This document shows, one piece after another, positions 44,769 to 53,464 of a DNA stretch of 64,000 bases. Position 1 is the first letter of the stretch, and every line of letters starts with the position of its first letter. Source of the stretch: Candidatus Flexifilum breve (GTDB taxonomy: Bacteria > Chloroflexota > Anaerolineae > Aggregatilineales > Phototrophicaceae). The translations under genes were made by a program, and so were the position numbers. The DNA is taken from positions 558,001 through 622,000 of the forward strand of contig JADKGC010000003.1 of assembly GCA_016717205.1 (NCBI GenBank), read 5' to 3'. The notes beneath the pieces were generated by a model. That model worked only from the letters and a program-made list of their open reading frames with translations. It had not been told where the DNA came from and made no database searches.

Positions 44769-45164
44769 ATGCTTGAGCGACTGCTGATCGCTGCCGTGCT
44801 GCTGGCAGCAGGTTATGTGGCTTACCGGGTGTGGATCGCCCGGCAGAAGGGTACGGTCAATGCGCTCGTGCCCGTCGACCCGCTGCTGACCAATGTCGCG
44901 CCGGGTGTTCCGGTGATCGTCTACTTCACCACGCCCATGTGCGTGCCGTGTAAAACGCAGCAGCAGCCCGCCCTGGAACGCCTGCGCAACGAAGTGACGG
45001 TGCAGATCGTCAAGGTCGATGCCTGCGAAGACCCGGAGGCGGCGGATCGCTGGGGCGTGTTCTCGTCGCCGACGACCTTCGTCATCGACGGCTACGGCCA
45101 AACACGCGCGGTGAATCACGGTGTTGCCGATTTTCACAAATTGAAGGCACAATTGCAGGCATAG
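44769..45164 (+). CDS. Membrane-anchored thioredoxin-like protein
   Basis: 131 residues: one N-terminal helix (LLIAAVLLAAGYVAYRVWIA) and a thioredoxin fold with active site TTPMCVPCKTQQ (~residue 62) and cis-Pro in VFSSPTTFVIDG. It probably passes electrons to, or reduces persulfides with, the DUF4395 protein just upstream and the sulfur-transfer enzymes of the operon. Confidence 0.88.
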   Translation: MLERLLIAAVLLAAGYVAYRVWIARQKGTVNALVPVDPLLTNVAPGVPVIVYFTTPMCVPCKTQQQPALERLRNEVTVQIVKVDACEDPEAADRWGVFSSPTTFVIDGYGQTRAVNHGVADFHKLKAQLQA

Positions 45165-45213
45165 CGTTCACTTTCTGAACCGCGATAGGGAAAGGCAGCT
45201 TCCGGCCAACAGA

Positions 45214-45237
45214 GGACGACGCATGCGTCGTCCCTAC
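45214..45237. repeat. Palindrome-family unit GGACGACGCATGCGTCGTCC
   Basis: A perfect 20-base palindrome followed by CTAC, inside the operon between the thioredoxin-like and moeZ genes. It is a member of the GTAGGGAC...GTCCCTAC family. Confidence 0.85.
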
Positions 45238-45265
45238 TCTAGGGACAACAGGATATGCAACCATT

Positions 45266-46510
45266 GTGAATGAACTAGGTGACCTGTCCAACGCGGAGAT
45301 CAACCGCTACGGGCGCCACCTGATTATGCCGGAATTCGGCATGGACGGGCAGCGGCGGCTGAAAGCCTCTAGTGTGCTGATCATTGGCACGGGCGGCCTC
45401 GGCAGCCCCCTCGCGCTGTATCTGGCGGCGGCGGGCATCGGGCGCATCGGGCTGGTCGATTATGATGTGGTCGACGAGACCAACTTGCAGCGGCAGATCG
45501 TGCACGGGCAAAGCAGCATCGGCGTGACCAAAGTCGACAGCGCCGAACGCCGCCTGCGCGACCTGAACCCGTTCCTGCAAATTGATAAGTACAACGTCCC
45601 GCTGACAAGCGAGAACGCGCTGGAAATCCTCGCGCCCTACGATGTCATCATCGACGGCACGGACAACTTCCCCACGCGCTACCTGACCAATGACGCCTGC
45701 GTCAAGCTGGGTAAGCCGAACGTGTACGGCAGCATTCTGCGCTTTGAAGGCCAGCTCAGCGTGTTCTACGCCAAAGAAGGCCCGTGCTATCGCTGCATGT
45801 TCCCCGAACCGCCGCCGCCGGGACTCGTCCCGAACTGCGCGGAAGCGGGCGTGCTCGGCGTGCTCCCCGGCGTGATCGGCACGATGCAGGCGACCGAAGC
45901 GATCAAGCTGATCACGGGCATCGGCCAGACGATGGTCGGGCGCATGCTGCTCTACGATGCGTCGGACATGACGTTCACGACGATCAAGGTGCGCAAGAAC
46001 CCCAACTGCCCGGTGTGCGGCATCCCGCACGAGCAGGTGCAGTTGATCGACTACGAGCAGTTCTGCGGCGTCCCGGCGCATGACCATGTGCCGAGCGCGG
46101 CGGCGACCAACGGCAACGGCAAAGTCAGCGACCCGAACGCGCCGGTCAAGGGCATCGACGTGCAGCAGTTGAAGGCGCTCTACGACAGCAGCACGCCGTT
46201 TGTGCTCGATGTACGCAACCCGGAAGAATTCGAAATCGCGATCATGCCGGATACGGTCAAGATTCCCAAGCCGCAGATTCAGTTGGCGGTCGAAGATGTG
46301 AAGGCCGGACGCAAGACGGCCGACCAGACGGTGCTGGCGCAGATTCCGCGCGACCGCGAGGTCATCGTGCACTGCCGTTCGGGCGTGCGCTCGGCGGATG
46401 TGATCAAGCTGCTGCGGCAGATCGGCTGGGATAACGACAAGCTGATCAACGTGGAGGGCGGCATCCTCGCATGGGCGCGGCAGATCGACACGAGCCTGCC
46501 GACGTATTAA
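45266..46510 (+). CDS. moeZ: E1-like sulfur-carrier adenylyltransferase with rhodanese domain (MoeZ type)
   Basis: 414 residues, GTG start. The ThiF/MoeB domain (~1-250) has the ATP loop IIGTGGLGSPLALYLAAAG and zinc ligands in CYRC and CPVC. The C-terminal rhodanese (~295-410) has catalytic Cys in VIVHCRSGVRSAD. It would adenylate the Gly-Gly end of the sulfur carrier and load sulfur onto it. It is the last gene of the sulfur operon, before a strong terminator. Confidence 0.93.
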   Translation: MNELGDLSNAEINRYGRHLIMPEFGMDGQRRLKASSVLIIGTGGLGSPLALYLAAAGIGRIGLVDYDVVDETNLQRQIVHGQSSIGVTKVDSAERRLRDLNPFLQIDKYNVPLTSENALEILAPYDVIIDGTDNFPTRYLTNDACVKLGKPNVYGSILRFEGQLSVFYAKEGPCYRCMFPEPPPPGLVPNCAEAGVLGVLPGVIGTMQATEAIKLITGIGQTMVGRMLLYDASDMTFTTIKVRKNPNCPVCGIPHEQVQLIDYEQFCGVPAHDHVPSAAATNGNGKVSDPNAPVKGIDVQQLKALYDSSTPFVLDVRNPEEFEIAIMPDTVKIPKPQIQLAVEDVKAGRKTADQTVLAQIPRDREVIVHCRSGVRSADVIKLLRQIGWDNDKLINVEGGILAWARQIDTSLPTY

Positions 46511-46553
46511 CCTCACCCCCTAACTCCCTCTCCCAAGGGCGAGGGAGAATCAG

Positions 46554-46590
46554 ACCGGGGAGCATCCGCGTGGATGCTCCCCGGTTGTTT
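46554..46590. terminator. Strong terminator of the sulfur operon
   Basis: ACCGGGGAGCATCC (46554-46567) and GGATGCTCCCCGGT (46572-46585) form a perfect 14-bp stem with loop GCGT, followed by TGTTTTA. It lies between convergent genes. Confidence 0.9.
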
Positions 46591-48134
46591 TACTTCCCGC
46601 GAATGATCGTATCCGCCCATTCGATGTGTTCGGGGTAATGCCAGAAGGTGTTCGCCGCAATGCGCGTGAACACCGGGTCGCCGTCGCTGTTCTCCTGCCC
46701 CGCTGGGAGGTATGCGCCATACGGCTTCTGTAAATCCGCCCACGTCAGGGTGCGCGCCTTGGCGATCAAGCCCTCATGTGCCTCCGCCATGCGCCGCTTG
46801 ACTTCGTCCCACGGCACAGCGTGCGTGCGCTGGCGAATCTGCTCGTTCATCAGGTCATACTGGCGCGCCGCCCACGCCGCCGGGTCGATGCCCATCGCGG
46901 CATTGCGATCCTGTTTGCTCAGCAGCGCGGTCACCCCGCCCGTCCACACCGCCAGATGCATCACATGATCTTTCGCCGTCCAGCCCGCCGCATCGGTCGC
47001 TCCGGTCGCCTCGGCTTCGGTGAGTGACTCGCAGTAGCCGCGCAGGTAGTCCCACGCCTTGTCCGCGTAGGCGACCAAAGTGTCCAGCGAATCGATGGGA
47101 TCGGTCATCTGGATCGCTTCAATCCACGGGCGGTGTTCGGCGTAATGCAGATAGCCATCGCCCATGACGTAATCAAGGATCGGGCGGCCTTCGTTGTCGG
47201 CCTGATCGTCGGGCAGGAAATTGCCGTAGGGACGATGCAAGTCCTCCCACGACAGGCGTTCGAGCGCGGCCATCATGCGACCATGCGCGGCGTCGAAGCG
47301 GCGCAGGACTTCGCCCCATGACAGGTAGCGGTTGTTCTGCTGGATCGCCGCGTTAATCTCGTCCAGCTCATGGCGATCCCAGATCGCCTGATCCACGCCC
47401 ATCGTCGCCACGCGCGGACCTTTGTTGAGCAGCGCCGCGACGCCATCTTCCCACACGGCGAGGTGAATCACATGGTCTTTGATCGTCCAACCTGCCGCAT
47501 CCGTCGCAATCGTAACGCGCGTCAGATCAAGCGGAGTCACGAAGGCGATAAAATCGTCGTAGCCCTGCCGCATCCGGCGCAGCAGATCGGTATTATCTTT
47601 GGGATCGTCATCCGCGCTGTCACCGCGCGCGATGGCTTCCAGCCACGGCAGGTGTTCTTCGTAATGCTCATAGGTGTTCCCGGCGATGTAGAAGTAGACG
47701 TCTTCGTTACGAAATGGCTCGGCGGTCTCCGGTCGGTAGTGCCCCAGTGGCTCATTGATATCCGCGTCGGTCAGCGTCTCGAGGTGCGCAATCAGCCGCG
47801 TGTGCACCGTGTCGAGGCGGCGCAGCACTTCATCGAAGGGCACATCTTTGGTGCGCGCCTGCACGATCGCATTGATGCCCTCGACATCCCACGCGTCGAT
47901 CAGCGCCGGGTCGACGCCCATCACTTCGGCGAGCGATTGGCGCGTGAGCAGCGCCCACACGCTGTCTTCCCATAACACGGTGTGCAGCACATGGTCCTTG
48001 ATCGTCCAGCCCACCGCGTCGGCGTGCAGCGAGTGCTGCTCCGGCGTCAGCGTACCCAAGTACGCCGTGAACTCGGCGTAGCCCTGCCGGATCTTCGTGA
48101 GTAATTCGCTTTTTGCATCTAATTCCCCTTCCAA
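46590..48134 (-). CDS. Protein of three tandem ClbS/DinB-like domains
   Basis: 514 residues in three repeats of ~165. Each begins with a LL-K-RQGY type helix, contains GWTIKDHVxH or GWTAKDHVMH with the putative metal-binding His pair, and ends with HY-EHLPW, HYAEHRPW or HYPEHIEW. The fold is the four-helix DinB/ClbS-DfsB bundle; single-domain relatives include a self-protection cyclopropane hydrolase. Function here is unknown. Translation seems to start near a TTG at 48134. If one A is missing from the AAAAA run near 48119, an ATG at ~48125 overlapping the esterase stop is more likely. Confidence 0.75.
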   Translation of the reverse strand: MEGELDAKSELLTKIRQGYAEFTAYLGTLTPEQHSLHADAVGWTIKDHVLHTVLWEDSVWALLTRQSLAEVMGVDPALIDAWDVEGINAIVQARTKDVPFDEVLRRLDTVHTRLIAHLETLTDADINEPLGHYRPETAEPFRNEDVYFYIAGNTYEHYEEHLPWLEAIARGDSADDDPKDNTDLLRRMRQGYDDFIAFVTPLDLTRVTIATDAAGWTIKDHVIHLAVWEDGVAALLNKGPRVATMGVDQAIWDRHELDEINAAIQQNNRYLSWGEVLRRFDAAHGRMMAALERLSWEDLHRPYGNFLPDDQADNEGRPILDYVMGDGYLHYAEHRPWIEAIQMTDPIDSLDTLVAYADKAWDYLRGYCESLTEAEATGATDAAGWTAKDHVMHLAVWTGGVTALLSKQDRNAAMGIDPAAWAARQYDLMNEQIRQRTHAVPWDEVKRRMAEAHEGLIAKARTLTWADLQKPYGAYLPAGQENSDGDPVFTRIAANTFWHYPEHIEWADTIIRGK

Positions 48135-49189
48135 ACATCAGTTCCAGCGCCCGCCACACGGTATTCGACCACATGGTGTAATTGTGGCCGCCGCTGAATT
48201 CGTGATAGATCACATTGTAGCCGTGCGTACGCAGCAGTTCATGCATCTGGCGGTTGCCCGTGAGCAGCCATTCGAGCGTGCCCGCGTCCTGCCAGATCTG
48301 GATCGACCGGCCCTCGCCCAGCTTGATGAGCTTGTCGATGAGCATTTCGCGGCCATCGGGCGCGATGCCGAACGCCCCCGACTGGCTAATCACCTTGCCG
48401 AAGATCTCCGGCATGCGCACGCCCGCCCACAACGCCATCAGCCCGCCCATCGACGCGCCGAGCACGCCGTAGCTCCCCGGCTGCGCCTTGATGTCGATCA
48501 GGTTGAGTTCCGTCTGTGCCAGCGGCAGCACATGTTCGCGCACGAAGTACAGCGTCGTGTCGTTCTCCGTGTATTCGACCATGCGCGCCGATCCGCCATT
48601 GCCGAGCAGTGCCAGCGCAATCGGCTCAATGCGCCCCTGCGCGATCAGGTTGTCGACGATGTTGCACAGGTAGGCACGGCGCATGTAGTCCGGCCCATCC
48701 CACACCACGACCAGCGGCACGGCTTCGGTCACAGGCGGCTGATAGAGGTAGACCTCGCGCGGCGCGCCTCGCCACCGTGCTCCCCGCCTCGACCAGATGT
48801 CGGGTCACCGTCCCACGCTGCACGCCTTTTTTGCGCGCCACCAGATCGGTCAGGTCGCATTCTGGCATGATGAACACATGGTTGACCGCATCCATGCCGT
48901 TCCATACTACATGCGGATTAAACGGGTCGGCGAGTCGCTCCTCGCGCGAGAGCATGTAGGCATATTCAATATAGGCGTCGGCGGGCAAGGTCAGCGTGTG
49001 TGCCCACACATCCGGCTCAACCTGCTCCAAGCGGATCGGGCGCCCCGCACCATCCCAGTCATTAAAATCACCGACCAGTATTGGAGCAGGTTCCGCGCCT
49101 TCGCCATACCAGACAAACGTCACTTGATCACCATCAATTAACGGGGTACCTTCATCCCGTGCTCGTTCTAACCATGTCATCAGGCTCAT
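48120..49189 (-). CDS. Enterochelin-esterase-like hydrolase with N-terminal E-set domain (frameshifted)
   Basis: N-terminal half (frame from ATG 49189, AAGGTGGAG ahead): a CBM48/E-set sandwich (VTFVWYGEGAEPAPILVGDF, NDWDGAGRPIRL). The C-terminal half is in another frame: an alpha/beta hydrolase of the esterase D/Fes type with nucleophile Ser in YGVLGASMGGLMALW and His in EFSGGHNYTMW. The frame shifts near 48765 within a GCGCGCCGCGCG run; a second shift near 48122 hides the stop. The domain order matches the Fes/IroD family, so the gene is probably intact in the organism. Confidence 0.75.
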
Positions 49190-49300
49190 CTCCACCTTAG
49201 AAATTAATTTCATAAATTCTATCGAATCCTGACCTTTAGGCTATCTGCATGGTGACAGAGATTGTTAAAATTGGATCAAGATCACTTTTAGGGATGTCAC

Positions 49301-50002
49301 ATGCCTGTTTTGTTGCTCTCGCGTGGTGACCAAGCCAGCCGCACCTTGCTCAAGCAAGCGATTGAGGCGCGCTATGGTCACAGCCCGCCGATGATCGAAA
49401 CGACGAAGATCGATCTCAAGGGGCGCAGCCGCGTTAAACTGCCGTTCACGACGACATGGATGCCAGTCGAAGCGACGGTGTACGTTAAATTTCCCTCGGC
49501 AATTCGCTGGGATTTCACCATGCGTCCGGTGGGACTGCCCGTGAGCAACATGAGCGAAGCCTTCGATGGGTCGGCGCTGCGGCGCACGCGCGTGCTGCGG
49601 AGTTCCGAGGTCAACACGGATACGGGGCTGCTCCATTCATTACGCGCGCGTCTGTGGTCCATGGCGGTGATGCTGCTTACGCCGCTCTCTGATCCCTCGG
49701 TCGAAGTGCGCATGCTCGGCGAGACGACGCTCGTCGTCGAAAATACGCAGACGGATATTCGCGTCAATCTGCAGTTGAACGCCGATAAAACGGTGCATCA
49801 GATCGGCACGGTGTGCTTTAACCCGCTCACGGAAAAAGAACAGATCTACACCTTGCGCGCGACGCATGGGCAGGAATTGATCGGTGACATCATGTTCCCG
49901 CGGCAAATTGAGGTGCTGTGGGACGACGAAGTCGAATCCGAGCTGAACCCGGTCAGCATTGAGACAAACCTCAGCCTCGACGATAGTTTCTTCCGCATTT
50001 AG
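49301..50002 (+). CDS. Hypothetical protein, beta-rich
   Basis: 233 residues with no membrane segment or signal peptide. Blocks such as TTKIDLKGRSRVKLPFTTTWM and TTLVVENTQTDIRVNLQLN suggest a beta-rich fold. I recognise no family. Its stop overlaps the convergent GNAT gene by four bases. Confidence 0.7.
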   Translation: MPVLLLSRGDQASRTLLKQAIEARYGHSPPMIETTKIDLKGRSRVKLPFTTTWMPVEATVYVKFPSAIRWDFTMRPVGLPVSNMSEAFDGSALRRTRVLRSSEVNTDTGLLHSLRARLWSMAVMLLTPLSDPSVEVRMLGETTLVVENTQTDIRVNLQLNADKTVHQIGTVCFNPLTEKEQIYTLRATHGQELIGDIMFPRQIEVLWDDEVESELNPVSIETNLSLDDSFFRI

Positions 50003-50535
50003 GTCTTGTAGCGGTCGGGCATGAGCTGCCGCTGGACGTCGTAGACCTCAAACCCGCGCTTGATGTAGTTGGGAAGCGCGGCGGGGCTGTCCAAGTTGCA
50101 GGTATGTACGTACACCCGTTTTGCGCCGTCCTTCCACGCCTGATCAATGGCTGCGCTCAACAGATGCTTGCCGAGCCCTGCGCCCATGCTGCCGGGGAAC
50201 AAGCCGAAATAGGCGATTTCGGTATCGTCGCCCTGCCGTTCCAGCTCAAAGTACCCGGACACCACCCCATCGACATACAGCACGTAAATGCTGACTTCCG
50301 GGCGCGTGATCGCTGCCAGCAGGTCGGCGTCAGACATCAGGCGCCGATCACGCCAGAACAGCGCATCGCCGACACCGTCATACAGGCGGCGGTAGAGCGG
50401 CACATCAGGCGTCGTCAGCCGCCGAATCTCGACTCCGTCACGTTGGATGAAGGCCGGCATGAAGAGCGTGGCATCGGTCATTTCGAGATACGTAATGATG
50501 AGGAATTCAGGAAAATCGCTCGCTGGCGCAGTCAT
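49999..50535 (-). CDS. GNAT-family N-acetyltransferase
   Basis: About 178 residues. Acetyl-CoA loop in FPGSMGAGLGKHLLSAAID (~residue 120); C-terminal NYIKRGFEVYDVQRQLMP is a typical GNAT ending. Start at 50535 (MTAPASDF) gives better spacing to GAGGGG than the ATG at 50541. Substrate unknown. Confidence 0.82.
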   Translation of the reverse strand: MTAPASDFPEFLIITYLEMTDATLFMPAFIQRDGVEIRRLTTPDVPLYRRLYDGVGDALFWRDRRLMSDADLLAAITRPEVSIYVLYVDGVVSGYFELERQGDDTEIAYFGLFPGSMGAGLGKHLLSAAIDQAWKDGAKRVYVHTCNLDSPAALPNYIKRGFEVYDVQRQLMPDRYKT

Positions 50536-50693
50536 CAGCATACCCCTCTTAATCCAAATCCGTTATAATCGGCATTCATCTATTTTGATGAAAACAACGC
50601 GCTCAGGATCGGGCAATTTGCCCAAATCTTCAGAGCGTTGACCGTCAATAATTCACAAAACGAACCAGCAGACTTTTAGTATTGAGGTCACTC

Positions 50694-51912
50694 ATGGATT
50701 TCTCGCTCTCCGAAGAACACCTGCAAGCTCAGAAAATGGTGCGCGACTTCGCCGCCAAAGAAGTGATCCCGGTCATCGGCGAATGGGATCGTAAGCAAGA
50801 AATGAACCCTGCCTTCCTGCCGCGCATGGCGGAACTCGGCATCCTCGGCATCTGCATCCCCGTCCGCTACGGCGGTCAGGGCTTTGACTACATCACGCTC
50901 GGCCTCGTCTGCGAAGAACTGGAACGCGCGGACACCCATCTGCGCGTGATTATGTCGGTCCATGCGGGCCTGAACAGCCTGTCGCTGCTGCAATGGGGCA
51001 CGGAAGAACAGAAGCAGCGCTTCCTCGTGCCGCAGGCCAAAGGGCGAGAAGTACGGCGCTTTCTGCTTGACCGAACCGGGCGTCGGCAGTGACGTGATCA
51101 ACATGGCGTCGACCGCGCGCCGTGAAGGCGACGTGTACATCCTCAACGGCGAGAAGATGTGGATCAGCCTCGCGACCAAGGCGCACAATTTCCTCGTCGT
51201 CGCCAAGACTGATCCGAGCGCGGGGCATCGCGGCCTGACGGCGTTCATCGTCACCAGCGACATGAAGGGCGTCAAGACGGGCGATATTCACGGCAAGCTC
51301 GGCGTGCGCGCGGGTTCGACGGGCTGGGTCGCCATGGAAAACGTGGAAGTTCCGGTCGCCAACCGTCTCGGCGAAGACGGCGAAGGCTTCAAGATTGCGA
51401 TGGCAGCGCTGGATAACGGGCGCTACACCGTCGGCGCGGGCGCGGTCGGCTTGATTCGCGCATGCCTCGAAGACAGCATCACGTATGCGAAGGAACGCCG
51501 CACCTTCGGCAAGCCGATTGCCGATCACCAGTTGATCAAGCAGAAGATCGGCTACATGCAGCAGTGGTACGACGCGGCGAGCCTGCTCATCTACAAGGCG
51601 GGCTGGATGAAGAACATGGGTATGCGCAACACGCGCGAGACGGGCATGGCGAAGTGGTATGCCACCGACATGAGCGTGCAGGCCGCGCTGGAAGCTGTGC
51701 AGATTCACGGCGCGTACGGCTTCAGCGATGAGTACCCGGTCGAGCGTTACCTGCGTAACAGCAAGGGCGCGGTCATCTACGAAGGCACCAGCGAAATCCA
51801 CCAGTTGATGCAAGCCGATTATGCGCTCAATTACCGTCAAGACGGCAATCTACGCTGCGAACTGCCCGCCTACGACCCCGAATACTGGCAGAGCGAACCG
51901 GTCGAGGCGTAA
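50694..51912 (+). CDS. Acyl-CoA dehydrogenase (one frameshift)
   Basis: A four-domain FAD flavoprotein oxidising acyl-CoA esters and passing electrons to ETF. The first frame ([20 protein letters not shown] to [10 protein letters not shown]) joins the second ([20 protein letters not shown] onward) if one G of the GGG at 51042-51044 is removed. FAD/acyl region [12 protein letters not shown], and the C-terminal catalytic area [20 protein letters not shown] with Glu in YEGTSE. The shift is a homopolymer error rather than decay, since both halves are well kept. EtfAB are encoded 2.6 kb away on the other strand. Confidence 0.88.
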
Positions 51913-51927
51913 CAACGACGACACCTA

Positions 51928-51968
51928 CCTCTGCTCTCTGCCCGCATTCTACGAGCTGAGAGCAGAGG
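51928..51968 (+). terminator. Hairpin after acyl-CoA dehydrogenase gene
   Basis: CCTCTGCTCTC (51928-51938) pairs with GAGAGCAGAGG (51958-51968). No T tract follows directly; part of its 3' arm coincides with the likely -35 area of the next promoter. Confidence 0.6.
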
Positions 51969-51979
51969 CCAATTTCCCG

Positions 51980-52018
51980 TATAATAGGTCCATTCCCGGC
52001 GACCCAGTCGCCGTTTTT
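51980..52018 (+). promoter_or_regulatory. -10 box closely followed by a small terminator-like hairpin
   Basis: TATAAT (51980-51985) is followed by CGGCGAC (51997-52003), CCA, GTCGCCG (52007-52013) and TTTTT. A transcript starting near 51992 would meet this hairpin within ~25 nt, before the SGNH hydrolase start at 52041. Confidence 0.45.
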
Positions 52019-52040
52019 ATCGGTATAACTTGGGGCGTGT

Positions 52041-52730
52041 ATGAAAATCGTCTTTCTCGGCGACAGCCTGACCTGGGGCGGCTATGGTGGTAACTTCGTC
52101 GACGAAGTGCGGCGCTTGCTGCCCGACCACGAGATCATCAACGCGGGCGAAGGCGGCAACACCGTGCTCAACCTGCTGCGGCGGCTTGAGCGCGACGTGC
52201 TCAGTCACCAACCGGACGCGGTGTTCGTCATGGTGGGCGGCAACGACGCGATCTCGTACAGCCAGTTCAAAACACGCTCGTACTATCGCCAGGCACAGGA
52301 CATCGAGAATGGGTTCGTCACGCCGGAGATGTTCGAAACGGGCTATCGCGATCTGCTGACGCAGCTGCAGTTGGCGCATGTGATGACGTGGGTCGGGCTG
52401 GAACCGTCCGAGTACAACCAGACGGTCACCGATACGCTCTATGATTACAATCAGCGCTTGCGCGAGGTGGCCCGGTCGATGAATGTGCCCGTGCTCGACC
52501 TAATGAGCGAATTCAACCCGGCACATGTACCGGAGCGTCAGCCGCTGGATATCGGCTTCATTCTGACGATCGGCAAACGTGAGCAAACCGGCTGGAACGA
52601 GTTCGAGAAGGCGCAGAAAGAAGGCGGCTACTCGTTCAGCTTTGACGGGCTGCACCTGACGCCGCTCAGCGCCAAGAAGATCGGCGCGCGGATTGCACAG
52701 TTTGTGCAGGGACAGACCTCTACAAATTGA
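52041..52730 (+). CDS. SGNH/GDSL hydrolase
   Basis: A 229-residue esterase/lipase fold. Block I VFLGDSLTWGGYGGNF holds the nucleophile Ser (~residue 8), block III VGGNDAISY the oxyanion Asn, and block V FDGLHLTPLSAKKIG the Asp and His. No signal peptide, so cytoplasmic. Substrate unknown. Confidence 0.9.
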   Translation: MKIVFLGDSLTWGGYGGNFVDEVRRLLPDHEIINAGEGGNTVLNLLRRLERDVLSHQPDAVFVMVGGNDAISYSQFKTRSYYRQAQDIENGFVTPEMFETGYRDLLTQLQLAHVMTWVGLEPSEYNQTVTDTLYDYNQRLREVARSMNVPVLDLMSEFNPAHVPERQPLDIGFILTIGKREQTGWNEFEKAQKEGGYSFSFDGLHLTPLSAKKIGARIAQFVQGQTSTN

Positions 52731-52742
52731 ATGTCAACCAAA

Positions 52743-52930
52743 GGACGAGGCATGCCAGTAGCTCCGTAGAATAGCTTGAAGTCTGTTTGAGGCCAGCGGC
52801 GAGTTGCGCCCTACACAGGACGCCGGGATATCTTCTCGTAGGGACGCGATTTATCGCGTCCGCAACATCCCAAAACCGACCCGTAACCGATTTTCACGGT
52901 GTTCTACGCACTTACCGGCATGCCTCGTCC
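52743..52930. repeat. 188-base element with 14-base terminal inverted repeats
   Basis: GGACGAGGCATGCC (52743-52756) and its exact complement GGCATGCCTCGTCC (52917-52930) bound a non-coding segment that holds a further family member, GTAGGGACGCGAT...ATCGCGTCC (52838-52861). The outer arms equal the two halves of the palindrome found intact elsewhere (e.g. 30569-30588), as if the palindrome had been opened by an insertion. Confidence 0.7.
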
Positions 52931-52962
52931 GATTTTGGCATCTTTCACAAGCCGCTCTAAAA

Positions 52963-52994
52963 GCAAAAACCTCGCTGTGTGCGAGGTTTTTTGC
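52963..52994. terminator. Terminator downstream of ssrA
   Basis: GCAAAAACCTCGC (52963-52975), loop TGTGT, then GCGAGGTTTTTTGC (52981-52994). Flanking A and T runs let it work in both directions; for the minus-strand tmRNA it lies just after the 3' end. Confidence 0.9.
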
Positions 52995-53000
52995 TGACTA

Positions 53001-53384
53001 TGGAGGTGCCGACCTACCGCCGATCGGGTCCGATAGACTCGAAACTATGCGTCTACAGGTTTAGCCAGATGTTTGTTCTCGTAACGCCTAGCCCCATCCG
53101 ACGTGGTACGGGCGTTACCAGCCGATAGTTCTTTGACCCCGTGAATCGACATGGCGGGTGCCGCACGCTGTATTTGGTGACGCCCAGTAGTTCTCCGCAC
53201 AGCGACGGACAACGTGGACGGCTGGGTTACTATGACCCAGCACCCTGACTATACAGCCTTAGGCGGCGTAAGCCAGAGCAGGTTGGTTGTTGTTGGCATT
53301 TATAGCCGTGCCCATTTTAACGCAGGTAGGCGCTGCGACCTGCAACATAGCCCCAGCCTCTACCGTCGAGACTATTTCACCCCC
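53001..53384 (-). ncRNA. ssrA: Transfer-messenger RNA (tmRNA)
   Basis: It rescues stalled ribosomes and tags the nascent protein. Minus-strand 5' end GGGGGUGAAAUAGUCUCGAC carries the tmRNA D-arm motif. The acceptor GGGGGUG pairs with CACCUCC next to the discriminator at 53001. The tag reading frame (53297 down to 53259) encodes ANNNQPALAYAA then UAA, the expected Ala-Asn-Asn...Ala-Ala form. CUAUG after the D arm pairs with CAUAG before the T arm (helix P2). CCA is not encoded. As I fold it the T loop is GGCGGUA, not the usual UUCGANU, so the last ~30 bases need checking. One-piece form, ~384 nt. Confidence 0.93.
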
Positions 53385-53464
53385 GGGTAGATGTGGTGCT
53401 AGCCACATCGATCAGTTTAGCAGAATTTAACCGAGAAGTAAACGCCGCGCCCATAAGAAGCGCA

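Noticed and set aside
52804..53064. An 86-codon plus-strand frame between the SGNH hydrolase and tmRNA
   Set aside because: It spans a palindrome, the ssrA terminator and the ssrA 3' end, and has no protein features.
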